A stretch of 64,000 nucleotides of DNA from Eubacterium xylanophilum ATCC 35991 (GTDB taxonomy: Bacteria > Bacillota > Clostridia > Lachnospirales > Lachnospiraceae): positions 1 to 64,000 of the forward strand of contig NZ_JAEB01000016.1 in the NCBI RefSeq assembly GCF_000518685.1, given 5' to 3'. Under the pieces are notes generated by a model. It was given only the letters and a program-made list of their open reading frames with translations, searched no databases and was not told the origin of the DNA. Positions 9,548-18,970 of the stretch are shown one piece after another (the first letter of the stretch is position 1; every line of letters starts with the position of its first letter). A program made the position numbers and the translations under genes.

Positions 9548-9941
9548 TTACAACATTCCCCAACAATCCGTTGATAAACGAAGCCCCGCCTTCAGCGCCG
9601 TATTTCTTCCCAAGCTCTACCGCTTCATTAATTGCGACACCATCAGGAACTTCCTCATCATATCTTATCTCATAAAGAGCAAGTCGCAATATAGCCAACT
9701 CCTCTTTACCAATTCTGTTAATCTTCCATCCTTTGGAATTATTAGCAATAATCTCATCAATTTCAGGTAACTTCTCAGTGATAATAGCTACCTTATCTCT
9801 GAGCTCTTTCTCATCCTTCTCAGACATCTCATGTTCCTCAAAGAATGTCTCTATCTCCTCGACTGTTCCTTGGTCTTTCTTGTAGAACTCTACTAAAAAT
9901 AACAACTCGAACAATCTCTCTCTAATCTCTCTTCTTGTCAT
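9540..9941 (-). CDS. nusB: Transcription antitermination factor NusB
   Basis: NusB, with NusE/S10, binds boxA RNA to support antitermination, mainly of rRNA operons. The protein is all-helical, about 133 residues, and ends with the family signature DGVAINEAVELGKKYG...FINGLLGNVV. I chose ATG at 9941 (MTRREIRERLFELLF) because GGTGG lies five bases upstream; an in-frame GTG at 9950 is the alternative. Confidence 0.92.
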   Translation of the reverse strand: MTRREIRERLFELLFLVEFYKKDQGTVEEIETFFEEHEMSEKDEKELRDKVAIITEKLPEIDEIIANNSKGWKINRIGKEELAILRLALYEIRYDEEVPDGVAINEAVELGKKYGAEGGASFINGLLGNVVNG

Positions 9942-9961
9942 GTCATCCACCGTATATGTTA

Positions 9962-10324
9962 TTAATCTTCTGCAGGAGCGATCTCTGCAACCTTAACATT
10001 AACTGTCTTAACATCAAGTCCAGTCATGCTCTTGATTGTTGTTGAAATCTTATCCTGAACTCTTCCGGAAACCTTTGGAATACTGTATCCAAATCTGATT
10101 GTCACGGACAAGTCGATAACAACCTGGTCACCAACAACTTCCATCTTGACACCCTTCGAGCTACCCTTCTTACCAAACCTTCCGGTAATTCCGGTAATAC
10201 TTGAACCGGTAACTCCCTTGATTCCCTCTACTTCTACAGCAGCAATTCCGGCAATTCCTGCGATAACATCATTAGCAATCTGCACTTCTCCGACACTCTG
10301 ATTAGTTCCTAATATATCTGCCAT
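9962..10324 (-). CDS. Asp23/Gls24 family envelope stress response protein
   Basis: The 120-residue protein has the family pattern: VQIANDVIAGIAGIAAVEVE, then GVKMEVVGDQVVIDLSVTIRFGYSIP and a C-terminal VNVKVAEI. Asp23 proteins attach to the membrane, often through AmaP, and respond to cell-envelope stress. The ATG at 10324 has GAGGTG seven bases upstream; the longer frame to 10384 adds only 5' leader. It is the first gene of the nusB-xse-ispA-dxs operon, its usual place in Clostridia. Confidence 0.9.
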   Translation of the reverse strand: MADILGTNQSVGEVQIANDVIAGIAGIAAVEVEGIKGVTGSSITGITGRFGKKGSSKGVKMEVVGDQVVIDLSVTIRFGYSIPKVSGRVQDKISTTIKSMTGLDVKTVNVKVAEIAPAED

Positions 10325-10412
10325 GTCATTCACCTCACACTTTCTGCAATATATATGCTGCGGTCTCATGATTCCGCAAGGCATACCTACTCATCCTTAT
10401 ATATACATGTCT

Positions 10413-10441
10413 ATTCTACCACAATTAAGGCACTTTGCCAA
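10413..10441 (-). promoter_or_regulatory. Sigma-A-type promoter of the asp23-nusB-dxs-argR operon
   Basis: TTGGCA (10436-10441, minus strand) and TAGAAT (10413-10418) are 17 bases apart. The predicted start is about 80-85 bases before the asp23 ATG. No other promoter of this quality is seen before 3103, so it probably drives all nine genes. Confidence 0.65.
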
Positions 10442-10450
10442 CAACAAATT

Positions 10451-12610
10451 TTATCGTCTCACTGCCAGCATAGTCAAGTCGTCAAACTGTGGTGCCTCAC
10501 CTACAAATTCATCCACATCGCTCTTAAGATGTGTTAACAATTGATTGGAATCTCCGTCTTGTACCTTATTGAGTGATTCAAGAGTTCTATCTGTTCCAAA
10601 AAGTTCATCAGAAGCATTTGTCGCCTCTGCAACTCCATCTGTGTAAACTACCAATGCGCCACCTTTCTCCACGTCAAACTCATAATCTTTGTATCTGACG
10701 CCTTCCATACCTCCGATAACAAATCCATGCTTGTCCTTCAAAAGCTCAAATCCACCATCGGCTTTCTTGATAATCGGATACTCATGTCCTGCATTGGCCG
10801 CAATCACATGACCTGTTGATATTTTCATAATACCCAGCCATACAGTGACGAACATTTCCTCTTCATTATTACTGCATATCGTGTCATTTACCTGCTCCAA
10901 AACCGTGGCTGGCGAAGCCTCTGGTCCCGCCATGGTAGCATAATTCTTAACTAAGATTTTAGACATCATCATAAATAGAGCTGCAGGCACTCCCTTTCCG
11001 GATACATCCGCCATAACAAGTCCCAAGTGATCATCATCAATCAGGAAGAAATCATAGAAGTCTCCTCCGACTTCCTTGGCAGGTGTCATGGAAGCAAATA
11101 TATCAATGTCTTTTCTCTCAGGGAATGGAGGGAAAATGTTCGGCAACATATCAGCCTGAATCTTAGTTGCCAATTCAAGTTCTGCACCGATACGCTCCTT
11201 CTCAGCTGTAATGGTCGTAATATCACTGATATACTGCTTCATTCTGGCTGTCATAGAAGAAAAGGATTCTGCCAAAACTTGAATCTCGTCTTCTGTGTCA
11301 TCATTCCACTCGAAATCAAGATCATTTCCTTCAAGACTCTGAACTTTTTGAGTCAATGTCTTCAACTGGCGAACAAGCATAGCTGCTGCCTTCTTGGAGA
11401 TAATAAATGTAATAATATACAGTATAATAAATATTATTACAAGGACAATTATCATCCCTCTAATCTGATTGTTAGAAGATTTAATAGTATACTCTGTTGA
11501 CTTTGACAATGTAGATACCAAATGTTCCGTAGGTTGCAAAACCTCGTACTCAGGAATAATTGTCAAAAATGTCCATCCCACAACATCCACAGGCGCATAT
11601 GCCACATAACTTGGGATACCATCAACACTAAAGTGTGTAACTCCCGTCTCTCCCTTAACTGCTTTTTTGACTAGATTCGCAACCTCTTCCTGACTATTTT
11701 TTCTAAGATCTGATACCTTTTCCAGTTCATCTGAAAAAGTTTCACTACTACCTGATGAGAATATAACCTGTCCCCCATCGTCGATCATACATGCATAACC
11801 ATCTTTACCAACTTTAGTGCTCAAAACCGCCTTTTCGAGCTCATCAAGATACATGCCAGCTCCGGAAACTCCCACAATCTTCTTGTCTTTATAGATAGGA
11901 ACACCACACATAATTCCAATTCCTGATGTATGTGCATCTCTTGAGAGAGATGTAAAAAATGGTGCCTTGGTCTTCATGGCTCCCTGATACCATGGTCTCT
12001 CTGCTGCCTCATATGGCAAAATCTTGCCCTTCTTGTCAAACTTCTTGCCTGATATGTAATCTGCTTGAAGCATAATTCCAGATTCTGTGGCAACATAATT
12101 CGACACCATATTCGGATCATTTTTATTTATTGCCAAAAGAGTGTCTTGAATATTTCCAATCAAATCAAGCTCTTTTTTAATCGCAGCTGACTTTTGGTCA
12201 GTTTTCGCAGAAAAGAGAAGCTGCATAGAGAGTTTGCCATCCTTCTTTGCATCCGGCAAATCAACCTTTCGAGCTGAGTACTCCGATGGATTGTCATACA
12301 TACGTCCAACACCATCAGCTACTACTTTTACAGAACTTTGAAACTTCTCTAGTGCTTCACTTGCAGCATCTGCCTTGCTCTCCGCAGATTGCAACAAATT
12401 GTCTTTAACCTGATCGATTACAGTATCTGAGGAAATACTCTCAGCATCTTTTCCTGCATTATTACTTGATTGAATAAAAGTCTCTCTCAAATTAAAAATC
12501 ATCACCAACATAACAATTGCAACTATAAGCAGAGCTCCCTCTGTCAGCAATGCTGCAACACGTGATGTTCTGTCCTGAATTGATTTTTTTATCTTTTTAT
12601 CCTTTTCCAT
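10451..12610 (-). CDS. Membrane-bound RsbU/SpoIIE-type PP2C phosphatase with dCache sensor and HAMP
   Basis: In partner-switching systems such phosphatases dephosphorylate STAS anti-anti-sigma proteins. The 719-residue protein is built as: transmembrane helix (about 24-46), extracellular Cache-type sensor (about 50-365, with the typical PWYQGAMKTKAPFFTS), second helix (about 382-403), HAMP (about 408-460), coiled coil ending TKIQADMLP, then the phosphatase domain. The metal-site motifs VGGDFYDFF and ADVSGKGVPAALFM are intact, so it should be active. It is five bases downstream of a GNAT gene and in one unit with a MATE-RsbW fusion, which suggests that an extracellular ligand controls this module. 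No STAS gene is in the window. Confidence 0.9.
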   Translation of the reverse strand: MEKDKKIKKSIQDRTSRVAALLTEGALLIVAIVMLVMIFNLRETFIQSSNNAGKDAESISSDTVIDQVKDNLLQSAESKADAASEALEKFQSSVKVVADGVGRMYDNPSEYSARKVDLPDAKKDGKLSMQLLFSAKTDQKSAAIKKELDLIGNIQDTLLAINKNDPNMVSNYVATESGIMLQADYISGKKFDKKGKILPYEAAERPWYQGAMKTKAPFFTSLSRDAHTSGIGIMCGVPIYKDKKIVGVSGAGMYLDELEKAVLSTKVGKDGYACMIDDGGQVIFSSGSSETFSDELEKVSDLRKNSQEEVANLVKKAVKGETGVTHFSVDGIPSYVAYAPVDVVGWTFLTIIPEYEVLQPTEHLVSTLSKSTEYTIKSSNNQIRGMIIVLVIIFIILYIITFIISKKAAAMLVRQLKTLTQKVQSLEGNDLDFEWNDDTEDEIQVLAESFSSMTARMKQYISDITTITAEKERIGAELELATKIQADMLPNIFPPFPERKDIDIFASMTPAKEVGGDFYDFFLIDDDHLGLVMADVSGKGVPAALFMMMSKILVKNYATMAGPEASPATVLEQVNDTICSNNEEEMFVTVWLGIMKISTGHVIAANAGHEYPIIKKADGGFELLKDKHGFVIGGMEGVRYKDYEFDVEKGGALVVYTDGVAEATNASDELFGTDRTLESLNKVQDGDSNQLLTHLKSDVDEFVGEAPQFDDLTMLAVRR

Positions 12611-12615
12611 ACCAC

Positions 12616-13701
12616 TTACCTTCTTTCATAAAAACTCTGAATATCTTCACGGATAACCTGGAATTCCTCCGTCAAGATATAATCTTCCATATACAGTTTC
12701 CAATCCCCTACCCACTGCATGTAAAGCTGTTCACGCTCACTGCACAATGGTTTGATTCCCGTAAAGAAAAATTTTAATTTTCTCAACTCCTCATATTGCT
12801 TATATATCAATGGAGTATCTGTAAACAATGCCACCTGAATACTCCATTTACCGTCACATTTATATTTATCTACAAGACTCTCTAGGTAATCTTTTAAGTC
12901 AAGTCCATCTTCCTCAACTTGAATTCTCACAAAAAGCTGAATCTCATCCACATAAGTAATATATTTGCCTTGCTTTTTGCAACCGGATACTACTTCTCCC
13001 GCCTCCACTGTACTCCGAATAACATCCGGCGATGCTATATTGTATTGTACTCCGAGTTTATCATATACTTTCTTTCCAAATGGAATTATCTCCGCCGGCA
13101 AGTATACAAGTCCCGCATCTTTTTTTTGAACAGGTTTGATAAGGATGCCCTCTGAATACTTTTCACATCTCTTCTTCTGATAACTGTTAAACATATTTTC
13201 TGCAAGAAAACTGCCAATTCTGAATCCCACCGGTATCATTCCCTTTTTCTGGCATGTTTTCTGCGTCATGTCATGAAATGTCACTGCGTGAACAAATATC
13301 GATGTGGGCTCCATCGACTCTATAATTCTAAATGTATAATCAACCAATGCTTTGGATAACCCATATCCTCTATATCTGTGATTAAGTATCTGAGATGCCG
13401 GCTCAATATATGTATCCCCGCAATCAGAATAAGATAGAATCTCTATTCCTCCAATTCCACCTTCCACTTCCGCCACAAAAATATCGCACCCACCGGACTC
13501 AACCTTTGCCCGAAGTTTTTCTTTATCATAAAAAAACTTCTTGAAGTAGCTGTCGCCGTACTCATCTCGCACACAATTCATAACCCCTTCCTCATCACCA
13601 TATCGGAAAGGTCTCATGATAAAAATTTGCTTTTTCCCAGTTTTGCGTTCCGTCAGTTCGACTCTCTCTGTATCAATCTCTAACTCAATCAACTTTTTCA
13701 T
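12616..13701 (-). CDS. GNAT-fold acetyltransferase-like protein
   Basis: The first half (about residues 25-180) is a GNAT fold with the acetyl-CoA loop RYRGYG in NHRYRGYGLSKALVDY and the later FHDMTQKTCQKKGM. The second half (about 180-361) is not one I recognise and has no clear motif, though the length would allow a second, degenerate GNAT domain. The ATG at 13701 is preferred; an in-frame GTG at 13710 is possible. It sits between the MATE-RsbW fusion and the PP2C phosphatase with minimal gaps, so a role in the same signalling module is likely. Its substrate is unknown. Confidence 0.8.
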   Translation of the reverse strand: MKKLIELEIDTERVELTERKTGKKQIFIMRPFRYGDEEGVMNCVRDEYGDSYFKKFFYDKEKLRAKVESGGCDIFVAEVEGGIGGIEILSYSDCGDTYIEPASQILNHRYRGYGLSKALVDYTFRIIESMEPTSIFVHAVTFHDMTQKTCQKKGMIPVGFRIGSFLAENMFNSYQKKRCEKYSEGILIKPVQKKDAGLVYLPAEIIPFGKKVYDKLGVQYNIASPDVIRSTVEAGEVVSGCKKQGKYITYVDEIQLFVRIQVEEDGLDLKDYLESLVDKYKCDGKWSIQVALFTDTPLIYKQYEELRKLKFFFTGIKPLCSEREQLYMQWVGDWKLYMEDYILTEEFQVIREDIQSFYERR

Positions 13702-13738
13702 GCTAACCACACTTTCTCATTTCCATACTCTAATCCAT

Positions 13739-15511
13739 CTAAAGCTCCACAATCAAGTTATTAACCCCAAGCGTTCGCTTGTATAATATAGCCTTGCTCT
13801 TTTTATCTATCATTCTGATCCCCATCGACATGTTCTCAAGCATTTCTTCCGGAGTCATATTGGCCTCCCGTTCACGATACCACTCTATAGGATCGAACAT
13901 TTTTCCGCCACATCTGATTCTAATAATAATACTACTATTATTATATATCATTATCCTCACATCTTCAAACATCTTGTTGTTATTCTCGAGACATTTCTCA
14001 CCACAAATAACCAACAACTCCTCCAGTGCAAGACTTAACTGCATCACCAGCTTAGGAGAGAAATCTTTGTCTTCAAAAAACTCTTCAACTTGCCTAGATG
14101 CTTCCACTGCACCATCCTTATCACCGGGCACAGAAAATGCTATTACTTTATTTCCATCAATCTCCTCAAGCAACAACACGCTTTTTTTCTCAGGATTCTT
14201 CTTTCTTTTCATATTTGCAAGACCAAACATCACAGCGATGGTCAAAAGCTCGCCAAGTACGAATGAGGACATATACCATTTTCCAAGGCCTACCCCCACC
14301 AGAACATTTACAAGCATTACAACAAATAAAAATGCTCTGCAGAATGTCAATGCAAGTGAAATTCCCACTTCCCTGACGGTGGAGTAATAGAATATATAAA
14401 TATTCAGAACCGTGGATGGTATCATGCTAAGCGCAGCAAACCATATGGCAATTGTTCCATCAGAAAATATATTAGTTGTCCTTATACCGAAGAAGTGGAG
14501 TAGTGGATATGCAAATGCCATTATTAGTATTGCAACACTTACAATTAGTATCAGGGAATATTTCGTCACCTGTCTCATAGTTGTCTTGATACTCAAATAG
14601 TCTTTTTCACCATAGAAAACACCTATCAAAGGAACGATGGTTTGTCCCGGTCCAAACACAACAGCGCTTGCAAAGTTAAGGATTGTACATGCCACGGCAA
14701 ATTCACTTGCTGCATCTCTTCCAAGAATTGACAGCACCGTCGCGTTAATCATCATGGTTCTCGCCATATTGCAGAGATTGTTGAGTCCGGAAGGTGCTCC
14801 TGTTCGACAAGTATAAATTACATATCGGAGTATATTATCGGCACTTGGAATTCGTGGGACTATCTGTCGATTTTTGCCGAAGAAAAGTATTCCTATTCCT
14901 AGTATATTGGCCGTCCCCGTTCCAAGTGTATTGGCTATCGCCACACCCTTTAATCCCATACCGAGTTTCAAAAAAATGATCAGCAAAACTATATCAACCA
15001 AAGCCATGGCTCCAAAAATCAGCATGGTAACCTGGGCTCTTCCATCAACTCTCAGAAAATTAAACGGAAAATACATAAGGGTGGTGAGAAAACCAAATAT
15101 TATAGTTATCAATGCATAGCTTCTCATAAAAGCATATAATGTCTCATCTGCCCCCAATAAGAATAAGATAGGTCTTAAAAAGATTATTATGACAACAGAA
15201 ACAACGATAGGTACAATTATTGATGTTGCAAAAGCAAATGCCTCATATTCTCCTACCGTCTTATCATCTCCTCTTCCCATGGCTACCGATGCAATAGTCG
15301 ATGCGCCTATATTGATCAAGCAGCCAAACATCGCATATAGAAATGTAAATGATGTGAGGATATTCATCGCTGTCAGGGCGTCCTTTCCCAAACACTGTCC
15401 TGCCAACAGAGTATTTACAAATCCAACTATCGTCGATCCCAGTATCCCCAGTATTGTTGGGATAATGTATTTCTTAATTGTTTGTTGGATAAATCTGTTA
15501 CTATTATTCAT
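13739..15511 (-). CDS. MATE-family transporter fused to an RsbW-like ATPase (anti-sigma kinase) domain
   Basis: Residues 1 to about 440 form a twelve-helix MATE transporter, an ion-coupled exporter fold (start IKKYIIPTILGILGSTIVGF). After a KRKKNPEKKS linker, about 150 residues resemble the GHKL/HATPase_c_2 domain of RsbW-type serine kinases: LVMQLSLALEELLV (the N-box helix, with Glu-Glu in place of the usual E..xN order), then FDPIEWY, and NMSMGIRMIDKKSKAILYKR, matching the GxGxxL/I ATP-lid region. The partner phosphatase is two genes downstream. Whether the kinase domain is active is uncertain, because the key Asn is not obvious. Confidence 0.85.
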   Translation of the reverse strand: MNNSNRFIQQTIKKYIIPTILGILGSTIVGFVNTLLAGQCLGKDALTAMNILTSFTFLYAMFGCLINIGASTIASVAMGRGDDKTVGEYEAFAFATSIIVPIVVSVVIIIFLRPILFLLGADETLYAFMRSYALITIIFGFLTTLMYFPFNFLRVDGRAQVTMLIFGAMALVDIVLLIIFLKLGMGLKGVAIANTLGTGTANILGIGILFFGKNRQIVPRIPSADNILRYVIYTCRTGAPSGLNNLCNMARTMMINATVLSILGRDAASEFAVACTILNFASAVVFGPGQTIVPLIGVFYGEKDYLSIKTTMRQVTKYSLILIVSVAILIMAFAYPLLHFFGIRTTNIFSDGTIAIWFAALSMIPSTVLNIYIFYYSTVREVGISLALTFCRAFLFVVMLVNVLVGVGLGKWYMSSFVLGELLTIAVMFGLANMKRKKNPEKKSVLLLEEIDGNKVIAFSVPGDKDGAVEASRQVEEFFEDKDFSPKLVMQLSLALEELLVICGEKCLENNNKMFEDVRIMIYNNSSIIIRIRCGGKMFDPIEWYREREANMTPEEMLENMSMGIRMIDKKSKAILYKRTLGVNNLIVEL

Positions 15512-15526
15512 GTTATTTACCCCGTT

Positions 15527-17272
15527 TTAACTGATAATTCCTTTCGTGCCACTATTATATATTTCGGCATAGAAACCATTTTTCTTTATCAATTCCTCAT
15601 GTTTTCCTTGCTCGATGACATTTCCGTCTCTCATGACCAATATTTGATCAGCATTTTTAATTGTTGAGAGCCTATGCGCCACGATAAAGCTTGTCCTTCC
15701 AGCCATAAGTTCCATAAACGCACCCTGGATTTTCATCTCCGTTCTGGTATCTATCATGGATGTGGCCTCATCGAGTATCAGAATAGGCGGAATCTTGACC
15801 ATAATTCTGGCTATACTTAAGAGCTGTCTTTGCCCCTCCGAAAGTTTGACTCCGGTCTCGCCAATTATAGTATCATATCCCTTGGGAAGACGTTTGATAA
15901 AGCTGTGGGCATGGCTCTTCTTAGCTGCAGCAATCATATCTTCTTCAGAGACATCAGGATTTCCATAGAGGATATTATCCCTGACAGTTCCATCCACAAG
16001 CCATGTTTCCTGAAGAACTATTCCAAACTTGCTTCTTATATCCTGTCTTGAACTGTTATATATGCTCTCCCCATCAATCAATATATCTCCTTTGTCCACA
16101 TCGTAGAATCTCATGAGAAGGTTCATAAGTGTTGTCTTTCCACATCCTGTTGGACCAACAATGGCGATATGTTGCCCCTTCTCCGCTTTAAACGAAAAGT
16201 TTTCTATGAGCTTCTTGCGGGGGTCATATGAGAAACTCACATCCTCAAATTCCACACTTCCACTTTGATTGTCGGCTTTTTCTCCTACAGACTCTAAATC
16301 TGTCTCCTCTTCTTCTTCGAGAATCTCCACAACTCTTCCGGCACAAGCAAGAGAATTCTGAAGTTCCGTAAACACTCCTGAAATCTCGTTAAATGGCTTA
16401 GTATACTGATTGGCATAACTCAGAAAACATGTCAACTGTCCCACACTTATTCCGCCATTAATAGCAAGAATCGCCCCAACAATTCCAACTCCCGCATATA
16501 CAAGACTATTTACAAATCTGGTTGCCGGATTTGTGATAGATGAGAAAAATATTCCTTTCAGAGAACAATTCCTAAGTTTCTCATTGGTCTCGTCAAATCT
16601 CTCTATAGCTCGGTCCTCATAACCAAAAACCTTTACTTCCTTGGGATTAGCTATTATCTCCTCCACTATAACTGTCTGGTCGCTCCTTATCTTGGATTGC
16701 TCTGAAAACAGCTTATATGTTCTCTTGGCGATGAAACTTGCCGCCACAAAGGAAACAGGAGTAAGCAAAACTACAATCAGAGTAACCGAGACATTGATTG
16801 TAAGCATCAGCACCAGCGTGCAAATTATGGTTATAAGGCTTGTGAAAAATTGTGAAAATCCAATCAAAAGTCCCTCCGCAATCTGATCTATATCAGCAAT
16901 TATGCGGCTGACAATATCACCTGTTGGATGCTTATCAATATAATTAACCGGAAGCCTCTGAAGTTTAACAAAAGTTTCCTCTCGCAAGCGCCTGACAACC
17001 TGATAAGTCATCTTGTTGTTGCATATTCCAACTATCCACTGCGCAACAAAAGAAATCGCAATTCCAATGACAATCAATAAAATCTTATACTTTATTGATT
17101 GAAAATCAACTTTACCTGCACCTATAATTCTATCTATTATTTCACCTGTAATTATAGGAATATACAGAGCTATCCCTACATTTACTATAGATAATATAAG
17201 AGAAATAATCAGATATATTCTCTCTTTTTTTATTACGGAAAGAAGCTTCTTTATAATCATTGATCTACTCAT
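15527..17272 (-). CDS. ABC exporter half-transporter, subunit with canonical catalytic Glu (TM288-like)
   Basis: The 581-residue protein is a type IV exporter: six membrane helices (about 1-310) then an ATPase domain with Walker A GPTGCGKTTL, Walker B ILILDEATS and H-loop IVAHRLSTI. Its signature is LSEGQ rather than LSGGQ. That combination is the expected partner of a degenerate-site subunit, and gene 17265-18941 has the complementary defects. ATG at 17272 overlaps the upstream stop (ATGAGTAG) and has AGGAGG nine bases away. The substrate is unknown; lipids, drugs or peptides are all possible. Confidence 0.9.
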   Translation of the reverse strand: MSRSMIIKKLLSVIKKERIYLIISLILSIVNVGIALYIPIITGEIIDRIIGAGKVDFQSIKYKILLIVIGIAISFVAQWIVGICNNKMTYQVVRRLREETFVKLQRLPVNYIDKHPTGDIVSRIIADIDQIAEGLLIGFSQFFTSLITIICTLVLMLTINVSVTLIVVLLTPVSFVAASFIAKRTYKLFSEQSKIRSDQTVIVEEIIANPKEVKVFGYEDRAIERFDETNEKLRNCSLKGIFFSSITNPATRFVNSLVYAGVGIVGAILAINGGISVGQLTCFLSYANQYTKPFNEISGVFTELQNSLACAGRVVEILEEEEETDLESVGEKADNQSGSVEFEDVSFSYDPRKKLIENFSFKAEKGQHIAIVGPTGCGKTTLMNLLMRFYDVDKGDILIDGESIYNSSRQDIRSKFGIVLQETWLVDGTVRDNILYGNPDVSEEDMIAAAKKSHAHSFIKRLPKGYDTIIGETGVKLSEGQRQLLSIARIMVKIPPILILDEATSMIDTRTEMKIQGAFMELMAGRTSFIVAHRLSTIKNADQILVMRDGNVIEQGKHEELIKKNGFYAEIYNSGTKGIIS

Positions 17273-18941
17273 AATTAAGTGCCTCCTCTCCGTACTGCGA
17301 AACGAATATTTCCCTATAAATGTCACAATTTTTCAGGAGTTCTTCGTGACTATCACTGCCAACCATCTGACCATCTTCTAGGACAATTATATTATCGACA
17401 TCAATCAGGGAGCCGGTACGCTGTGATATTATAACAAAACTTTTATCTTTATACTGATTAAAAAGATTATTTTTAATCCTGGCTTCAGTCAGATAATCGA
17501 GAGCTGAAAAGCTGTCATCTAAAACCAAAATATCAGATTTTGCCACCAATGCTCTTGCAATAGAGAGTCTCTGCTTTTGACCACCCGAGAAATTATTTCC
17601 ACCTCTCTCAACCAATGTATCAAGCCCGTCCGCTGCTCTGACAAACTCAGCTGCATCTGCTGTCTCTAGAGCTTTCCATATCTCCTCATCTGTGACGTTC
17701 TCCCTTGCAAGCTTCATATTACTCCTAACTGTTCCATAGAAGAGAACTGCTTTTTGTGGGACAAGACTAACCTTTCCGCTAATCTCTATCCCCGGATTAT
17801 CGTAGAAACCCGCCAATAAGTTGACTATTGTAGTCTTTCCGGCGCCGGTTCCACCAACTATTCCGAGTTTTTTCCCTCTCATAATCTCAAAAGAAATATC
17901 CCGTAGCGAGTCCTCACTTGCATCCTGATATCTAAATGTCATATTTTTCGCTGACACCAACATCTCACTCTGATTATTCTTGTCAGCATCTTTATTGATT
18001 AATTCATAATCAAATACATCCTGTATTCTGTTTCCCGAAGCAATCGCCTTGGTGATTGATAGAATGAGATTTGCAAGCTTTACAAGCTCCACAAGAATGC
18101 TTGCCATATAATTAACCAAAGCTACTACTTGCCCCTGAGTCAGAACTCCTGTGTCAACCTTAACTGCCCCTGTCCACAGAAGTACCACTAAACCGCCATT
18201 TACAATAGCAAATGTCATTGGGTTCATTAAACTGGCCATTCGTCCGGCTTTGACCTGAAAATTATAATATCTCTCATTTTTTTTCACAAAGGATTCTATC
18301 TCCTCTTGCTCCTTATTAAACGCCTTTATAACCCTAACACCCAAGAGAGTCTCCCTTGTCTTTCGCAAGATATCATCTAAACTCTCCTGTACTGCTTTGT
18401 AATTCTTAATTCCAACCATCATGATACCGAATACCACCAATGAAAGGCATAGAATCACAATCAGAAAAATCAATGATTCCCTAAAATCAATGGTAAAGGC
18501 CATAACCATAGCCCCCACCACGACAAATGGCGACCGAAGAAATAGTCTCAGCACCAGATTTACACCTGACTGAACCTGATTTACATCGCTCGTCATCCTT
18601 GTTATAAGCTTATCCGTGCCTATTCCCGTAATATCGGCATACGTAAGCTTCTCAATATGTCTAAAAAGAGCGGACTTAATGTCCGCAGCAAAACCCACCG
18701 CCGCCTTCGCCGCAAAGTACTGGGCTGTTAGGCTAGCTGTCAACCCAATTGCCGCAAGGGCAAGCAATATGCCGCCCATTTTCCAGACATAACTAATGTC
18801 TTTGTTTGCTATGCCCACATCAATAAGAGACGCGATTACAAGAGGGACAAAGAGCTCTAGCGTCGCCTCAAACAGCTTAAAAAGGGGGGCTATTATAGAT
18901 TCCTTTTTGTAGGGTCTAATAAATCTTAAGAGTTTTCTCAT
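17265..18941 (-). CDS. ABC exporter half-transporter, degenerate-site subunit (TM287-like)
   Basis: The 558-residue protein has six membrane helices and an ATPase domain with Walker A GGTGAGKTT and signature FSGGQKQRLSIARAL. The catalytic Glu after Walker B is Asp (LVLDDSFS) and the H-loop His is Gln (VIISQRTGS). These substitutions mark the non-hydrolysing site of asymmetric heterodimeric exporters. It is translated just before its partner. A GGGAG ribosome site precedes the ATG. Confidence 0.9.
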   Translation of the reverse strand: MRKLLRFIRPYKKESIIAPLFKLFEATLELFVPLVIASLIDVGIANKDISYVWKMGGILLALAAIGLTASLTAQYFAAKAAVGFAADIKSALFRHIEKLTYADITGIGTDKLITRMTSDVNQVQSGVNLVLRLFLRSPFVVVGAMVMAFTIDFRESLIFLIVILCLSLVVFGIMMVGIKNYKAVQESLDDILRKTRETLLGVRVIKAFNKEQEEIESFVKKNERYYNFQVKAGRMASLMNPMTFAIVNGGLVVLLWTGAVKVDTGVLTQGQVVALVNYMASILVELVKLANLILSITKAIASGNRIQDVFDYELINKDADKNNQSEMLVSAKNMTFRYQDASEDSLRDISFEIMRGKKLGIVGGTGAGKTTIVNLLAGFYDNPGIEISGKVSLVPQKAVLFYGTVRSNMKLARENVTDEEIWKALETADAAEFVRAADGLDTLVERGGNNFSGGQKQRLSIARALVAKSDILVLDDSFSALDYLTEARIKNNLFNQYKDKSFVIISQRTGSLIDVDNIIVLEDGQMVGSDSHEELLKNCDIYREIFVSQYGEEALNYE

Positions 18942-18970
18942 GGCATATCTCCCTATTTATCATATATCCA

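Noticed and set aside
13779-14387. 202-residue plus-strand hydrophobic ORF
   Set aside because: Complement of the MATE-RsbW gene, with no independent start signal.
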